From a bacterium (lineage in GTDB: Bacteria > Bacillota > Bacilli > Lactobacillales > Streptococcaceae): a stretch of 64,000 bases of DNA. The notes below the pieces were generated by a model. That model was not told the origin of the DNA. It made no database searches and saw only the letters and a program-made list of their open reading frames with translations. Location of the stretch: NCBI GenBank assembly GCA_905221235.1, contig CAJNCJ010000009.1, positions 1-64,000 on the forward strand. The letters run 5' to 3'. Made by a program: the position numbers and the translations under genes. This document shows, piece after piece, positions 29,214-39,767 of this stretch. How positions within the stretch are numbered: position 1 is the stretch's first letter; every line of letters begins with the position of its first letter.

Positions 29214-29306
29214 CTATTTGTCCTTGTTTAGCCATTTATCGACTAATCGAAGAACGACACCGACCACAATTGGTCCGATGATAGTTTTGAGTACTAATTC
29301 CATCAT
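29214..29306 (-). CDS. Fst/Ldr-family type I toxin, copy 3
   Basis: 30 codons, starting MMELVLKTIIGPIVVG and ending LVDKWLNKDK. Same binding site as the other copies and a minus-strand TATAAT at 29354-29359. It converges with the third antitoxin RNA. The ruvB promoter lies just behind its own promoter region. Confidence 0.88.
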   Translation of the reverse strand: MMELVLKTIIGPIVVGVVLRLVDKWLNKDK

Positions 29307-29404
29307 GGGCTATCTCACCTCCTTTCGTAGGCGGTGTAGCAGTGCCGTATAATATTATACCACATAAGTGCTAAACTCAGGAGTCACCCAATCAGGTGGC
29401 TTTT

Positions 29405-29433
29405 TTGTTTGTGGCTTGGATTTTTGATATAAT
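29405..29433 (+). promoter_or_regulatory. Promoter of ruvB, probably giving a leaderless mRNA
   Basis: TTGTTT (29405-29410), 17 bases, TATAAT (29428-29433). Only six bases separate the -10 from the ruvB ATG at 29440, so transcription should start at or next to the A of the ATG. No Shine-Dalgarno sequence fits in front. Confidence 0.65.
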
Positions 29434-29439
29434 AGAGTC

Positions 29440-30438
29440 ATGAGTAGAATTTTAGATAATGAGATAATGGGGGATGAGGAGTTAGTAGAACGCACACTCC
29501 GTCCTCAGTACTTACGTGAATATATTGGGCAGGACAAGGTCAAGGATCAGCTCCAAATCTTTATCGATGCTGCCAAAATGCGGGATGAAGCGCTGGATCA
29601 TGTGCTCTTATTTGGGCCTCCAGGCTTGGGAAAAACGACCATGGCTTTTGTTATTGCCAACGAACTAGGTGTCAATCTCAAGCAGACTTCGGGTCCAGTC
29701 ATTGAAAAAGCAGGTGATTTGGTAGCGATTCTGAATGACTTAGAACCTGGGGACGTCCTCTTTATAGACGAGATTCATCGTTTGCCAATGTCAGTGGAAG
29801 AGGTGCTTTATAGTGCCATGGAGGACTTTTACATTGATATCATGATTGGGGCTGGTGAAGGCAGTCGCAGTGTTCATTTGGAGTTGCCACCTTTTACCTT
29901 GATTGGTGCGACGACTCGGGCTGGTATGCTCTCAAATCCGCTACGGGCACGTTTTGGGATTACAGGTCATATGGAATACTATGCCCATGCTGATTTGACA
30001 GAAATTGTCGAGCGGACGGCAGATATTTTTGAGATGGAAATTACTCATGAGGCAGCATCTGAGTTAGCCCTACGTAGCCGTGGGACCCCTCGTATTGCCA
30101 ATCGTCTCCTCAAGCGCGTGCGCGATTTTGCCCAGATTATGGGGGATGGGGTTATCGATGATCTTATTACCGATAAGGCTTTGACCATGCTGGATGTTGA
30201 CCATGAAGGCTTGGACTATGTGGACCAAAAAATCCTTCGCACCATGATTGAGATGTATGGTGGCGGTCCTGTCGGTCTAGGAACTCTTTCTGTGAATATC
30301 GCTGAAGAGCGTGAGACGGTAGAAGATATGTATGAGCCTTACTTGATTCAAAAAGGTTTTATCATGCGGACACGGTCTGGACGGGTTGCAACGGCTAAGG
30401 CCTACGAACATTTAGGGTATGAATACAATGAAAAATGA
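29440..30438 (+). CDS. ruvB: Holliday junction branch migration helicase RuvB
   Basis: RuvB (332 aa) is the hexameric AAA+ motor that drives branch migration with RuvA. Walker [10 protein letters not shown] (residues 59-67), Walker [10 protein letters not shown], sensor 1 in [11 protein letters not shown] and a C-terminal winged helix are all present. The start [15 protein letters not shown] fits the streptococcal family. It overlaps the next gene by 11 or 20 bases, depending on its start. Confidence 0.97.
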   Translation: MSRILDNEIMGDEELVERTLRPQYLREYIGQDKVKDQLQIFIDAAKMRDEALDHVLLFGPPGLGKTTMAFVIANELGVNLKQTSGPVIEKAGDLVAILNDLEPGDVLFIDEIHRLPMSVEEVLYSAMEDFYIDIMIGAGEGSRSVHLELPPFTLIGATTRAGMLSNPLRARFGITGHMEYYAHADLTEIVERTADIFEMEITHEAASELALRSRGTPRIANRLLKRVRDFAQIMGDGVIDDLITDKALTMLDVDHEGLDYVDQKILRTMIEMYGGGPVGLGTLSVNIAEERETVEDMYEPYLIQKGFIMRTRSGRVATAKAYEHLGYEYNEK

Positions 30439-30991
30439 GCAAGAAATTCTAGATGCATTTAGAGAAAATCCGGATATGATGGCTATTCTGACTATCATAC
30501 GAGACCTTGACTTAAAAGACTCATGGTTGGCAGCAGGTTCGGTACGAAATTTCATCTGGAATCTCTTGTCAGACAAATCCCCTTTTGACTGTGAAACAGA
30601 TGTAGATGTGATTTTCTTTGATCCAGATATTTCTTATGAGGAAACCTTGTCCCTAGAGAAAAAACTGCGAGAGGACTTTCCTCAGTACCAGTGGGAATTG
30701 AAAAATCAAGTCTATATGCACCAGCACAGCCCTCATACTGCTCCCTATAGCAGCTCTTGTGATGCTATGAGTAAGTATCCAGAACGGTGTACGGCTGTTG
30801 GACTACGCTTGAATGAAGAATCCGATTTTGAACTCTATGCACCTTATGGTTTGGAGGATATTTTGAATTTTCAAGTTCGTCCAACTCCTCATTTTTTAGA
30901 GAATGAAGATCGAATGAAGCTCTATCAAACACGATTATCCAAGAAAAATTGGCAGGAAAAATGGAAAAATTTGATTTTTAAAAATACTTAA
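30419..30991 (+). CDS. Nucleotidyltransferase family protein (DUF925/NTP_transf_6)
   Basis: A 190-aa protein (187 if the ATG at 30428 is the start). The segment [14 protein letters not shown] followed by [14 protein letters not shown] has the GS and D-x-D arrangement of the polymerase-beta-like nucleotidyltransferase fold. It is translationally coupled to ruvB. Streptococci carry this pair commonly; the substrate is unknown. Its stop codon lies inside the CiaR box of the next small RNA. Confidence 0.85.
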   Translation: MNTMKNEQEILDAFRENPDMMAILTIIRDLDLKDSWLAAGSVRNFIWNLLSDKSPFDCETDVDVIFFDPDISYEETLSLEKKLREDFPQYQWELKNQVYMHQHSPHTAPYSSSCDAMSKYPERCTAVGLRLNEESDFELYAPYGLEDILNFQVRPTPHFLENEDRMKLYQTRLSKKNWQEKWKNLIFKNT

Positions 30992-31019
30992 GGAAACTTT
31001 AAGCTAGGAAGTGTATACT
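30987..31019 (+). promoter_or_regulatory. CiaR box and promoter of a small RNA
   Basis: CTTAAG (30987-30992), five bases, TTTAAG (30998-31003), a 10-base spacer, TATACT (31014-31019). The first half site overlaps the stop codon of the upstream gene. Confidence 0.85.
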
Positions 31020-31025
31020 AAGTCC

Positions 31026-31120
31026 ATAAGTTAAGAAGACCTTAACTTAAACTCCTAAAACTTTTTCATAATAATCTCCCTATAAAAAATAGAGTCGCCC
31101 AATCAGGCGGCTTATTTTTT
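31026..31120 (+). ncRNA. CiaR-dependent small RNA (csRNA/ccn family)
   Basis: About 95 nt. It shares ACTCCTAAAACTTTTTCAT and ATAATCTCC with the other two RNAs and ends with the terminator AGTCGCC, CAATCA, GGCGGCT and a T-run (31093-31120). Its 5' part (AAGTTAAGAAGACC) differs most, so its targets may differ. Confidence 0.82.
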
Positions 31121-31148
31121 TGAAAAATGGGCTTTGTGCCTGAGAATA

Positions 31149-31262
31149 ATACTCAATGAAAATCAAAGAGCAAACTAGGAAGCTAGCCGCAGGTTGCTCA
31201 AAACACTGTTTTGAGGTTGCAGATAGAGCTGACGTGGTTTGAATTTGATTTTCGAAGAGTAT
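31149..31262 (-). repeat. BOX element (boxA-boxC)
   Basis: A 114-bp BOX element in reverse orientation: boxC (ATACTCAATG ... GCTAGCCGC) then boxA (CTGACGTGG ... CGAAGAGTAT). No boxB. It fills most of the gap between the small RNA and uppS, so this 346-base gap is fully explained by those two elements and the uppS promoter (TATAAT at 31300-31305). Confidence 0.85.
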
Positions 31263-31337
31263 AAATAGCTTAGTGATAGAAGAAAATAGGGAAATATGGT
31301 ATAATGAAACGATAGATTTTTGAATAGGAATAAGATC

Positions 31338-32096
31338 ATGTTTGGATTTTTTAAGAAAGATAAGGCTGTGGAAGTAGAAGTTCCGACCCAGGTTCCTGCT
31401 CATATCGGCATCATCATGGATGGGAATGGTCGTTGGGCTAAAAAACGTATGCAACCGCGAGTTTTTGGACACAAGGCGGGTATGGAAGCATTGCAAACTG
31501 TGACCAAGGCAGCCAACAAACTGGGCGTTAAGGTGATTACGGTCTATGCTTTTTCTACGGAAAACTGGACCCGTCCAGATCAGGAAGTCAAGTTTATCAT
31601 GAACTTGCCAGTAGAGTTTTATGATAGTTATGTCCCGGAATTGCATGCGAATAATGTTAAGATTCAGATGATTGGGGAGACAGACCGCCTGCCTAAGCAA
31701 ACCTTTGAAGCTTTAACCAAGGCTGAGGAATTGACTAAGAACAATACAGGTTTGATTCTTAACTTTGCTCTTAACTATGGTGGACGTGCTGAGATTACGC
31801 AGGCGCTTAAGTTGATTTCCCAGGATGTGTTAGATGCCAAAATCAACCCAGGTGACATCACAGAGGAATTGATTGGCAACTATCTCTTCACCCAGCATTT
31901 GCCTAAGGATGTACGAGATCCGGACTTGATTATCCGTACTAGTGGAGAATTACGTTTGAGTAATTTTCTTCCATGGCAGGGAGCCTATAGTGAACTCTAT
32001 TTTACAGATACCTTATGGCCTGATTTTGACGAGGCAGCTTTGCAGGAAGCCATTCTTGCCTACAATCGTCGTCACCGCCGATTTGGAGGAGTTTAG
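31338..32096 (+). CDS. uppS: Undecaprenyl diphosphate synthase
   Basis: UppS (252 aa) makes the C55 lipid carrier of cell wall synthesis by cis-adding isoprene units. The catalytic Asp is in HIGIIMDGNGRWAKKR (residue 28). I chose the ATG at 31338, next to AGGA and giving the streptococcal start MFGFFKKDK. Next gene cdsA after 8 bases. One operon with cdsA, eep and proS. Confidence 0.96.
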   Translation: MFGFFKKDKAVEVEVPTQVPAHIGIIMDGNGRWAKKRMQPRVFGHKAGMEALQTVTKAANKLGVKVITVYAFSTENWTRPDQEVKFIMNLPVEFYDSYVPELHANNVKIQMIGETDRLPKQTFEALTKAEELTKNNTGLILNFALNYGGRAEITQALKLISQDVLDAKINPGDITEELIGNYLFTQHLPKDVRDPDLIIRTSGELRLSNFLPWQGAYSELYFTDTLWPDFDEAALQEAILAYNRRHRRFGGV

Positions 32097-32104
32097 GAGG
32101 AAAT

Positions 32105-32908
32105 ATGACACAGGATTTACAGAAAAGAACCTTGTTTGCAGGGATTGCCCTGGCTATTTTCCTACCAATTTTAATGATTGGGGGACTCTTGCTGCAGATA
32201 GCAATTGGAATCATAGCCATGCTAGCCATGCATGAACTTTTGAAGATGAGAGGTCTAGAGACCATGACGATGGAGGGCCTCTTGACCCTCTTTGCCACCT
32301 TTGCCTTGACCATTCCCTTGGAGAATTACCTGACTTTTTTGCCAGTTGATGGGAATGTGGTTGCATATAGTGTGTTGATTTCAATCATGTTAGGAACGAC
32401 TGTTTTTAGCAAGTCTTATACGATTGAGGACGCTGTTTTCCCGCTTGCTATGAGTTTCTATGTAGGCTTTGGATTTAATGCTTTACTAGATGCTCGTGTT
32501 GCAGGTTTAGATAAGGCGCTCTTAGCCTTGTGTATCGTTTGGGCGACAGACAGTGGTGCCTATCTTGTTGGGATGAACTATGGTAAACGAAAATTAGCAC
32601 CAAGGGTATCGCCTAATAAAACTCTTGAGGGTGCCTTGGGTGGTATTTTAGGAGCAATTTTAGTAACCATCATCTTTATGATAGTTGACAGCACAGTCGC
32701 TCTGCCGTATGGAATTTACAAGATGTCAGTCTTTGCTATTTTCTTTAGTGTGGCTGGACAATTTGGTGATTTACTAGAAAGTTCGATTAAGCGTCACTTT
32801 GGTGTCAAAGATTCTGGGAAATTTATTCCTGGACATGGTGGTGTTTTGGATCGTTTCGATAGTATGTTGCTTGTATTTCCAATCATGCACTTATTTGGAC
32901 TCTTTTAA
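32105..32908 (+). CDS. cdsA: Phosphatidate cytidylyltransferase
   Basis: CdsA (267 aa) makes CDP-diacylglycerol from phosphatidate and CTP in the membrane. Seven or eight hydrophobic segments are followed by the family signature, seen as SSIKRHFGVKDSGKF then HGGVLDRFDS near the C-terminus (about residues 225-250). GGAGG precedes the ATG. Confidence 0.97.
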   Translation: MTQDLQKRTLFAGIALAIFLPILMIGGLLLQIAIGIIAMLAMHELLKMRGLETMTMEGLLTLFATFALTIPLENYLTFLPVDGNVVAYSVLISIMLGTTVFSKSYTIEDAVFPLAMSFYVGFGFNALLDARVAGLDKALLALCIVWATDSGAYLVGMNYGKRKLAPRVSPNKTLEGALGGILGAILVTIIFMIVDSTVALPYGIYKMSVFAIFFSVAGQFGDLLESSIKRHFGVKDSGKFIPGHGGVLDRFDSMLLVFPIMHLFGLF

Positions 32909-32929
32909 TCAAAAGACGGAGGAAATACT

Positions 32930-34189
32930 ATGCTCGGAATTTTAACCTTTATTCTGGTTTTTGGGATTATTGTGGTGGTGCACGAGTTCGGGCACTTCTA
33001 CTTTGCCAATAAATCAGGGATTCTAGTGCGTGAATTTGCCATTGGTATGGGACCCAAGATCTTTGCTCATATTGGCAAGGACGGGACGGCCTATACCATT
33101 CGAATTTTGCCTCTGGGTGGCTATGTTCGCATGGCTGGTTGGGGTGATGATACGACTGAAATCAAGACAGGGACTCCTGTCAGTCTGACCCTTACTGACG
33201 ATGGTAAGGTTAAGCGCATCAATCTTTCAGGTAAAAAATTGGACCAAACAGCTCTTCCTATGCAGGTGACCCAGTTTGACTTTGAAGATAAGCTCTTTAT
33301 CAAAGGCTTGGTTCTGGAAGAAGAAAAAACATTTGCAGTGGATCACGATGCAACGGTTGTGGAAGCAGATGGAACTGAGGTTCGAATTGCTCCTTTGGAT
33401 GTGCAATATCAAAATGCGACTATCTGGGGGAAACTCATTACTAACTTTGCAGGCCCCATGAATAACTTTATCTTAGGTGTTGTTGTTTTCTGGATTTTAA
33501 TCTTTATGCAGGGTGGTGTCAGAGATGTTGATACCAACCAGTTCCATGTCATGCCCCAAGGGGCTTTGGCTAAGGTAGGAGTGCCAGAAACAGCACAGAT
33601 TACCAAGATTGGTTCACATGAGATTAGCAACTGGGAAAGTTTGATCCAGGCTGTGGAAGCAGAAACTAAAGATAAGACGGCCCCAACCTTGGATGTGACT
33701 ATTTCTGAAAAGGGTAGTGACAAGCAAGTCACTGTTACTCCTGAAGAAAATCAAGGCAGTTACCTTCTAGGTGTTCAACCGGGAATTAAGTCGGACTTTC
33801 TATCTATGTTTGTAGGTGGTTTTACAACTGCTGCTGACTCAGCTCTCCGAATTCTCTCAGCCCTGAAAAATCTGATTTTCCAACCGGATTTGAACAAGCT
33901 AGGTGGACCTGTTGCCATCTTTAAGGCAAGTAGTGATGCTGCTAAAAATGGAATTGAGAATGTCTTGTACTTCTTGGCAATAATTTCCATCAATATTGGG
34001 ATTTTTAATCTTATTCCGATTCCAGCTCTGGATGGTGGTAAGATTGTGCTCAATATCCTAGAAGCCATTCGCCGCAAACCATTGAAACAAGAAATTGAAA
34101 CCTATGTCACCTTGGCCGGAGTGGTCATCATGGTTGTCTTGATGATTGCTGTGACCTGGAATGACATTATGCGACTCTTTTTTAGATAA
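32930..34189 (+). CDS. eep: RIP metalloprotease Eep/RseP
   Basis: A 419-aa intramembrane site-2 protease. The zinc motif is HEFGH (residues 18-22) in the first membrane segment, and the second active-site motif [11 protein letters not shown] lies near the C-terminus; a PDZ domain lies between. Relatives cleave signal peptide remnants and anti-sigma factors, and Eep of Enterococcus releases peptide pheromones. It sits in the usual uppS-cdsA-eep-proS cluster. Confidence 0.96.
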   Translation: MLGILTFILVFGIIVVVHEFGHFYFANKSGILVREFAIGMGPKIFAHIGKDGTAYTIRILPLGGYVRMAGWGDDTTEIKTGTPVSLTLTDDGKVKRINLSGKKLDQTALPMQVTQFDFEDKLFIKGLVLEEEKTFAVDHDATVVEADGTEVRIAPLDVQYQNATIWGKLITNFAGPMNNFILGVVVFWILIFMQGGVRDVDTNQFHVMPQGALAKVGVPETAQITKIGSHEISNWESLIQAVEAETKDKTAPTLDVTISEKGSDKQVTVTPEENQGSYLLGVQPGIKSDFLSMFVGGFTTAADSALRILSALKNLIFQPDLNKLGGPVAIFKASSDAAKNGIENVLYFLAIISINIGIFNLIPIPALDGGKIVLNILEAIRRKPLKQEIETYVTLAGVVIMVVLMIAVTWNDIMRLFFR

Positions 34190-36055
<1,866 letters not shown>

Positions 36056-36071
36056 AAACTATAATCAGAAG

Positions 36072-36113
36072 AAAAACAAGGAAAAAATGTAACTAGTTTT
36101 TACCTTGTTTTTT
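36072..36113 (+). terminator. Terminator after proS
   Basis: AAAACAAGGAAAAA pairs with TTTTTACCTTGTTTT and is followed by more T residues. A TATAAT for the next gene lies just beyond, at about 36117-36122. Confidence 0.75.
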
Positions 36114-36153
36114 CTGTATAATGGGAAAAATGACTAGATAAAGGGGTAAATGT

Positions 36154-37533
36154 ATGCTAAGATTTCCAAAGGATTTTGTCTGGGGATCCTCCACTTCTGG
36201 GCCCCAGACAGAAGGGCGTGTAGCTGGTGATGGTAAGGGGGATAATCTCTGGGATTACTGGTACCAAGTGGAGCCAAATCGTTACTATAATGGGATTGGT
36301 CCAGATAAGACATCGACCTTTTATGAAAATTGGGAACAGGACATTGAGCTTTTGTTAGAGACTGGTCACACGGCCTTTCGGACTTCTATCCAGTGGTCAC
36401 GGATTTTTCCACAAGGCTGTGGAAAAGTCAACCCTCAAGGTGTGGATTTTTATCGTAAGGTCTTTGAGGCTATTAAGGCTAAAGGGATTCGTCTGTTAGT
36501 CAATCTCTACCACTTTGATTTGCCTTTTGCTCTTCAAGAAGCTGGTGATGGTTGGGAAAATAAGGCGACTGTCTCAGCCTATGAAGACTATGCTCGTTTT
36601 TGTTTTGAGACTTATGGAGATTTAGTGGATCAATGGATTACCTTTAACGAGCCCATCGTTCCGGTGGAATTTGGCTATTTTTACGATGCCCATTATCCAC
36701 ATAAGGTGGATGCAGAAGCGGCGGTTAAAGTAGCCTACCACACACAATTAGCCAGCAGTCGGGCGGTCAAGGCTTGTCATGAACTCTTACCTGACTCTAA
36801 GATTGGGATTGTCTTAAACTTGACACCGGCTTATCCACGTAGTCAGCATCCTGCTGATGTCAAGGCGGCTCGCATTGCGGATCTTTTTCAAGCTCAATCT
36901 TTTTTAGACCCATCTGTTTTGGGGACTTATCCACAGGAGTTGGTAGAAATCTTGCATGAACACGGTCTCTTGCCTGATGCTACAGAGGAGGAGTTGGATC
37001 TCATTCATGACAATACGGTGGACTTCCTTGGTGTTAACTACTATCAACCTTTGCGCGTTATGGCACCTCGATTTGCTAAGAATCCAGAGAGTCCTCTCTT
37101 GCCAGAACATTTTTACGAACCTTATGTTATGCCTGGCCGTAAAATTAATCCTCACCGTGGCTGGGAGATTTATGAGCAAGGGATTTATGACATTGCTCAA
37201 AATATCAAGGAAAATTATGGTAATATCGAATGGATGTTGACAGAGAATGGTATGGGTGTTGAAGGGGAAGAAAAATTCTGCCAAGATGGAATGATTCAAG
37301 ATGATTACCGTATTGACTTTGTAAAAGGTCATCTTCGCGAACTGCACCGTGCCATTGAAGACGGAGCCAATTGTAAGGGCTACTTGATTTGGACCTTTAT
37401 TGATTGCTGGTCATGGCTCAACAGCTATAAAAATCGCTATGGTTTGGTCGAATTAGACTTGGAAACACAAGAACGTCGTCTGAAAAAATCAGGGCACTGG
37501 TTCAAGGAATTAAGCGACAATAATGGATTTTAA
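36154..37533 (+). CDS. Glycoside hydrolase family 1 (beta-glucosidase/6-phospho-beta-glucosidase)
   Basis: A 459-aa cytoplasmic GH1 enzyme. The acid/base Glu is in TFNEP (residue 166), and the nucleophile Glu is in MLTENGMG near residue 366. Full length. There is no neighbouring PTS gene that would settle whether the substrate is phosphorylated, so the sugar is open. GGGG/AAGGGG before the ATG. It has its own promoter and a strong terminator. Confidence 0.9.
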   Translation: MLRFPKDFVWGSSTSGPQTEGRVAGDGKGDNLWDYWYQVEPNRYYNGIGPDKTSTFYENWEQDIELLLETGHTAFRTSIQWSRIFPQGCGKVNPQGVDFYRKVFEAIKAKGIRLLVNLYHFDLPFALQEAGDGWENKATVSAYEDYARFCFETYGDLVDQWITFNEPIVPVEFGYFYDAHYPHKVDAEAAVKVAYHTQLASSRAVKACHELLPDSKIGIVLNLTPAYPRSQHPADVKAARIADLFQAQSFLDPSVLGTYPQELVEILHEHGLLPDATEEELDLIHDNTVDFLGVNYYQPLRVMAPRFAKNPESPLLPEHFYEPYVMPGRKINPHRGWEIYEQGIYDIAQNIKENYGNIEWMLTENGMGVEGEEKFCQDGMIQDDYRIDFVKGHLRELHRAIEDGANCKGYLIWTFIDCWSWLNSYKNRYGLVELDLETQERRLKKSGHWFKELSDNNGF

Positions 37534-37576
37534 AAAAGGACTCTGACTGATTATCCTAATTGGTCAGAGTCTTTTG
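37534..37576 (+). terminator. Terminator after the GH1 gene
   Basis: AAAGGACTCTGAC and GTCAGAGTCTTTT form a strong stem with a T-run. Confidence 0.8.
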
Positions 37577-37595
37577 CTTACAGGAGCTTAATTTG

Positions 37596-37611
37596 AACTA
37601 TACCAATTTTT
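37596..37611 (+). promoter_or_regulatory. NagR (dre)-like operator 1 upstream of glmS
   Basis: AACTATACCAATTTTT lies just upstream of the glmS -35 box. TATACCAAT is the complement of ATTGGTATA, the core of dre sites bound by the GntR-family N-acetylglucosamine regulator NagR. Confidence 0.6.
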
Positions 37612-37615
37612 ACTC

Positions 37616-37644
37616 TTGACAAGTGAAAGAAACAAGTATATACT
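37616..37644 (+). promoter_or_regulatory. Promoter of glmS
   Basis: TTGACA (37616-37621), 17 bases, TATACT (37639-37644). The predicted start near 37651 gives a 75-nt leader. One dre-like operator is on each side of the promoter. Confidence 0.75.
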
Positions 37645-37673
37645 GTTTTTGCTGGTTCTATAAAAGAGAAATC

Positions 37674-37690
37674 AGACTATACCAATTTTA
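37674..37690 (+). promoter_or_regulatory. NagR (dre)-like operator 2 in the glmS leader
   Basis: AGACTATACCAATTTTA, the second copy of the motif at 37596, about 78 bases downstream and just before AAGGAG. The two copies share ACTATACCAATTTT. Confidence 0.6.
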
Positions 37691-37725
37691 AGGAGAAAGC
37701 ACAGCTGGTCTGTGTCGTATATACT

Positions 37726-39534
37726 ATGTGTGGAATTGTTGGTGTTGTTGGAAACACAAATGCAACTGATATTTTAATTCAAGGGCTTGAAAAGCTCGAA
37801 TACCGTGGTTATGATTCTGCGGGGATTTTTGTCCTAGGTGGTGCTGAAAATCATCTGGTTAAGGCTGTCGGTCGTATCGCAGAATTATCTGCCAAGACAG
37901 CTGGTGTTGAGGGAACGACTGGTATCGGACATACTCGCTGGGCAACTCATGGGAAACCAACTGAAGACAATGCTCACCCACATCGCTCTGAGACAGAACG
38001 TTTTGTCTTGGTTCACAATGGAGTGATTGAGAACTACCTTGAAATCAAGGAAGAATACCTTGCAGGACACCACTTCAAGGGGCAAACAGATACGGAAATA
38101 GCCGTTCACTTGATTGGAAAATTTGCGGAAGAAGATGGCTTGTCAGTTCTTGAAGCCTTCAAAAAAGCTCTTCACATCATTCGTGGTTCTTATGCTTTTG
38201 CCTTGGTTGACTCACAAGATCCTGAAGTCATCTATGTGGCTAAGAATAAATCACCACTCTTGATTGGTCTTGGGGAAGGATACAATATGGTCTGCTCAGA
38301 TGCGATGGCTATGATTCGTGAAACCAACCAATACATGGAAATTCATGACCAAGAGTTGGTAATCGTCAAGGCTGATAGTGTGGAAGTTCAAGACTATGAT
38401 GGAAATCGTCATGAGCGTGTTAGCTACACTGCTGAACTTGACTTGTCAGATATCGGTAAGGGAACTTACCCTTACTACATGCTCAAGGAAATTGATGAGC
38501 AACCAACGGTTATGCGTAAACTCATCCAAGCCTACACAGATGAGGCTGGTCAAGTAGTGGTTGATCCAGCCATCATCAAGGCTGTGCAAGATGCAGACCG
38601 CATTTACATCCTTGCAGCTGGGACATCTTACCACGCAGGATTTGCTTCTAAGAAGATGCTGGAAGAATTGACAGATACACCAGTTGAACTTGGAATCTCA
38701 TCTGAGTGGGGCTACGGTATGCCACTTCTCAGCAAGAAACCACTTTTCATCTTTATCAGCCAGTCTGGTGAAACAGCGGATAGCCGTCAGGTTTTGGTTA
38801 AGGCTAATGAAATGGGTATCCCGAGCTTGACAGTGACAAACGTCCCAGGTTCAACTCTTTCTCGTGAAGCCAACCATACCATGCTCCTTCATGCAGGTCC
38901 TGAAATTGCCGTGGCATCAACCAAGGCCTATACAGCGCAAATTGCAGCCCTTGCCTTCCTTGCAAAAGCAGTCGGAGAAGCAAATGGCAATGCTAAAGCG
39001 CAAGCCTTTGACCTGGTTCATGAATTGTCAATCGTAGCTCAGTCTATCGAATCAACTCTTTCAGAGAAAGAAACCATCGAAGCCAAGGTTCGTGAGCTTC
39101 TTGAAACAACTCGCAACGCCTTTTACATTGGACGTGGTCAAGATTACTACGTAGCCATGGAAGCAAGTCTCAAACTCAAAGAGATTTCTTACATCCAGTG
39201 TGAAGGTTTTGCGGCAGGAGAACTCAAGCACGGAACCATTGCCTTGATTGAAGAAGGAACACCTGTTTTGGCCCTATTGTCAGATCCAGTCCTTGCCAAC
39301 CATACTCGTGGAAATATCCAAGAGGTCGCAGCTCGTGGTGCCAAAGTCCTCACTATCGCAGAAGAAAATGTTGCCAAAGAGACAGACGACATCGTTCTTA
39401 CGACTGTACATCCATACCTCTCACCAATTTCAATGGTTGTGCCAACGCAATTGGTCGCTTACTTTGCAACTCTGCACCGTGGTCTTGATGTGGATAAACC
39501 ACGTAACCTTGCTAAATCAGTAACGGTAGAATAA
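37726..39534 (+). CDS. glmS: Glutamine-fructose-6-phosphate aminotransferase (isomerizing)
   Basis: GlmS (602 aa) makes glucosamine 6-phosphate, the entry to peptidoglycan precursors. The start is fixed because Cys2 of MCGIVGVVG must become the N-terminal nucleophile. The glutaminase domain (to about residue 240) is followed by two SIS sugar isomerase domains, and the C-terminus LAKSVTVE is the usual one. Odd: the only Shine-Dalgarno (AAGGAG, 37690-37695) is 30 bases before the ATG, with a small hairpin in between. No glmS ribozyme is recognisable. Confidence 0.97.
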   Translation: MCGIVGVVGNTNATDILIQGLEKLEYRGYDSAGIFVLGGAENHLVKAVGRIAELSAKTAGVEGTTGIGHTRWATHGKPTEDNAHPHRSETERFVLVHNGVIENYLEIKEEYLAGHHFKGQTDTEIAVHLIGKFAEEDGLSVLEAFKKALHIIRGSYAFALVDSQDPEVIYVAKNKSPLLIGLGEGYNMVCSDAMAMIRETNQYMEIHDQELVIVKADSVEVQDYDGNRHERVSYTAELDLSDIGKGTYPYYMLKEIDEQPTVMRKLIQAYTDEAGQVVVDPAIIKAVQDADRIYILAAGTSYHAGFASKKMLEELTDTPVELGISSEWGYGMPLLSKKPLFIFISQSGETADSRQVLVKANEMGIPSLTVTNVPGSTLSREANHTMLLHAGPEIAVASTKAYTAQIAALAFLAKAVGEANGNAKAQAFDLVHELSIVAQSIESTLSEKETIEAKVRELLETTRNAFYIGRGQDYYVAMEASLKLKEISYIQCEGFAAGELKHGTIALIEEGTPVLALLSDPVLANHTRGNIQEVAARGAKVLTIAEENVAKETDDIVLTTVHPYLSPISMVVPTQLVAYFATLHRGLDVDKPRNLAKSVTVE

Positions 39535-39536
39535 GC

Positions 39537-39567
39537 TAAAAAAGTCTAGTTATCTAGGCTTTTTCTT
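39537..39567 (+). terminator. Terminator after glmS
   Basis: AAAAAAGTCTAG, TTAT, CTAGGCTTTTT: a short stem with T-run directly behind the stop codon. Confidence 0.75.
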
Positions 39568-39604
39568 GTGAGCAAATTGGTTGCTTGTACTCAAGATTCG
39601 TGTT

Positions 39605-39718
39605 ATACTCTTCGAAAGTCTCTTCAAACCACGTCAGCTTCCATCTGCAACATCAAAACACTGTTTTGAGCAGCCTGCGGCTAGCTTCCTAGTTTGCTCT
39701 TTGATTTTCATTGAGTAT
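39605..39718 (+). repeat. BOX element (boxA-boxC)
   Basis: A 114-bp BOX element with ends ATACTCTTCG and CATTGAGTAT, boxA and boxC present, boxB absent. It lies in the glmS-oxidoreductase gap. Confidence 0.85.
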
Positions 39719-39767
39719 TAGAATAATTTTTCAAATTGAAGGACAGAAATAGATAGGGAGAATCACA

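Larger units (their letters stand above)
27931..29407. repeat. Three tandem units, each with an Fst-type toxin-antitoxin module
   Basis: Units of about 436, 432 and 588 bp (27931-28366, 28367-28798, 28799-29386), each starting with a copy of the CCAATCAGGTGG terminator sequence, followed by a GGCTCTATTTCAGG block, a plus-strand antitoxin promoter, a bidirectional terminator, a minus-strand toxin gene and its promoter. A last boundary copy stands at 29387-29407. The third unit has extra sequence (about 28860-29060) absent from the others. The region between toxins holds only these parts. Confidence 0.85.

Noticed and set aside
27931..29407. A CRISPR array, considered because of the regular repeats
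   Set aside because: The repeats are 430-590 bp units with promoters, terminators and short genes, not short repeats with unique spacers.
37645..37725. glmS ribozyme in the glmS leader
   Set aside because: The leader is only about 75 nt, too short for the ribozyme fold, and lacks its conserved core.
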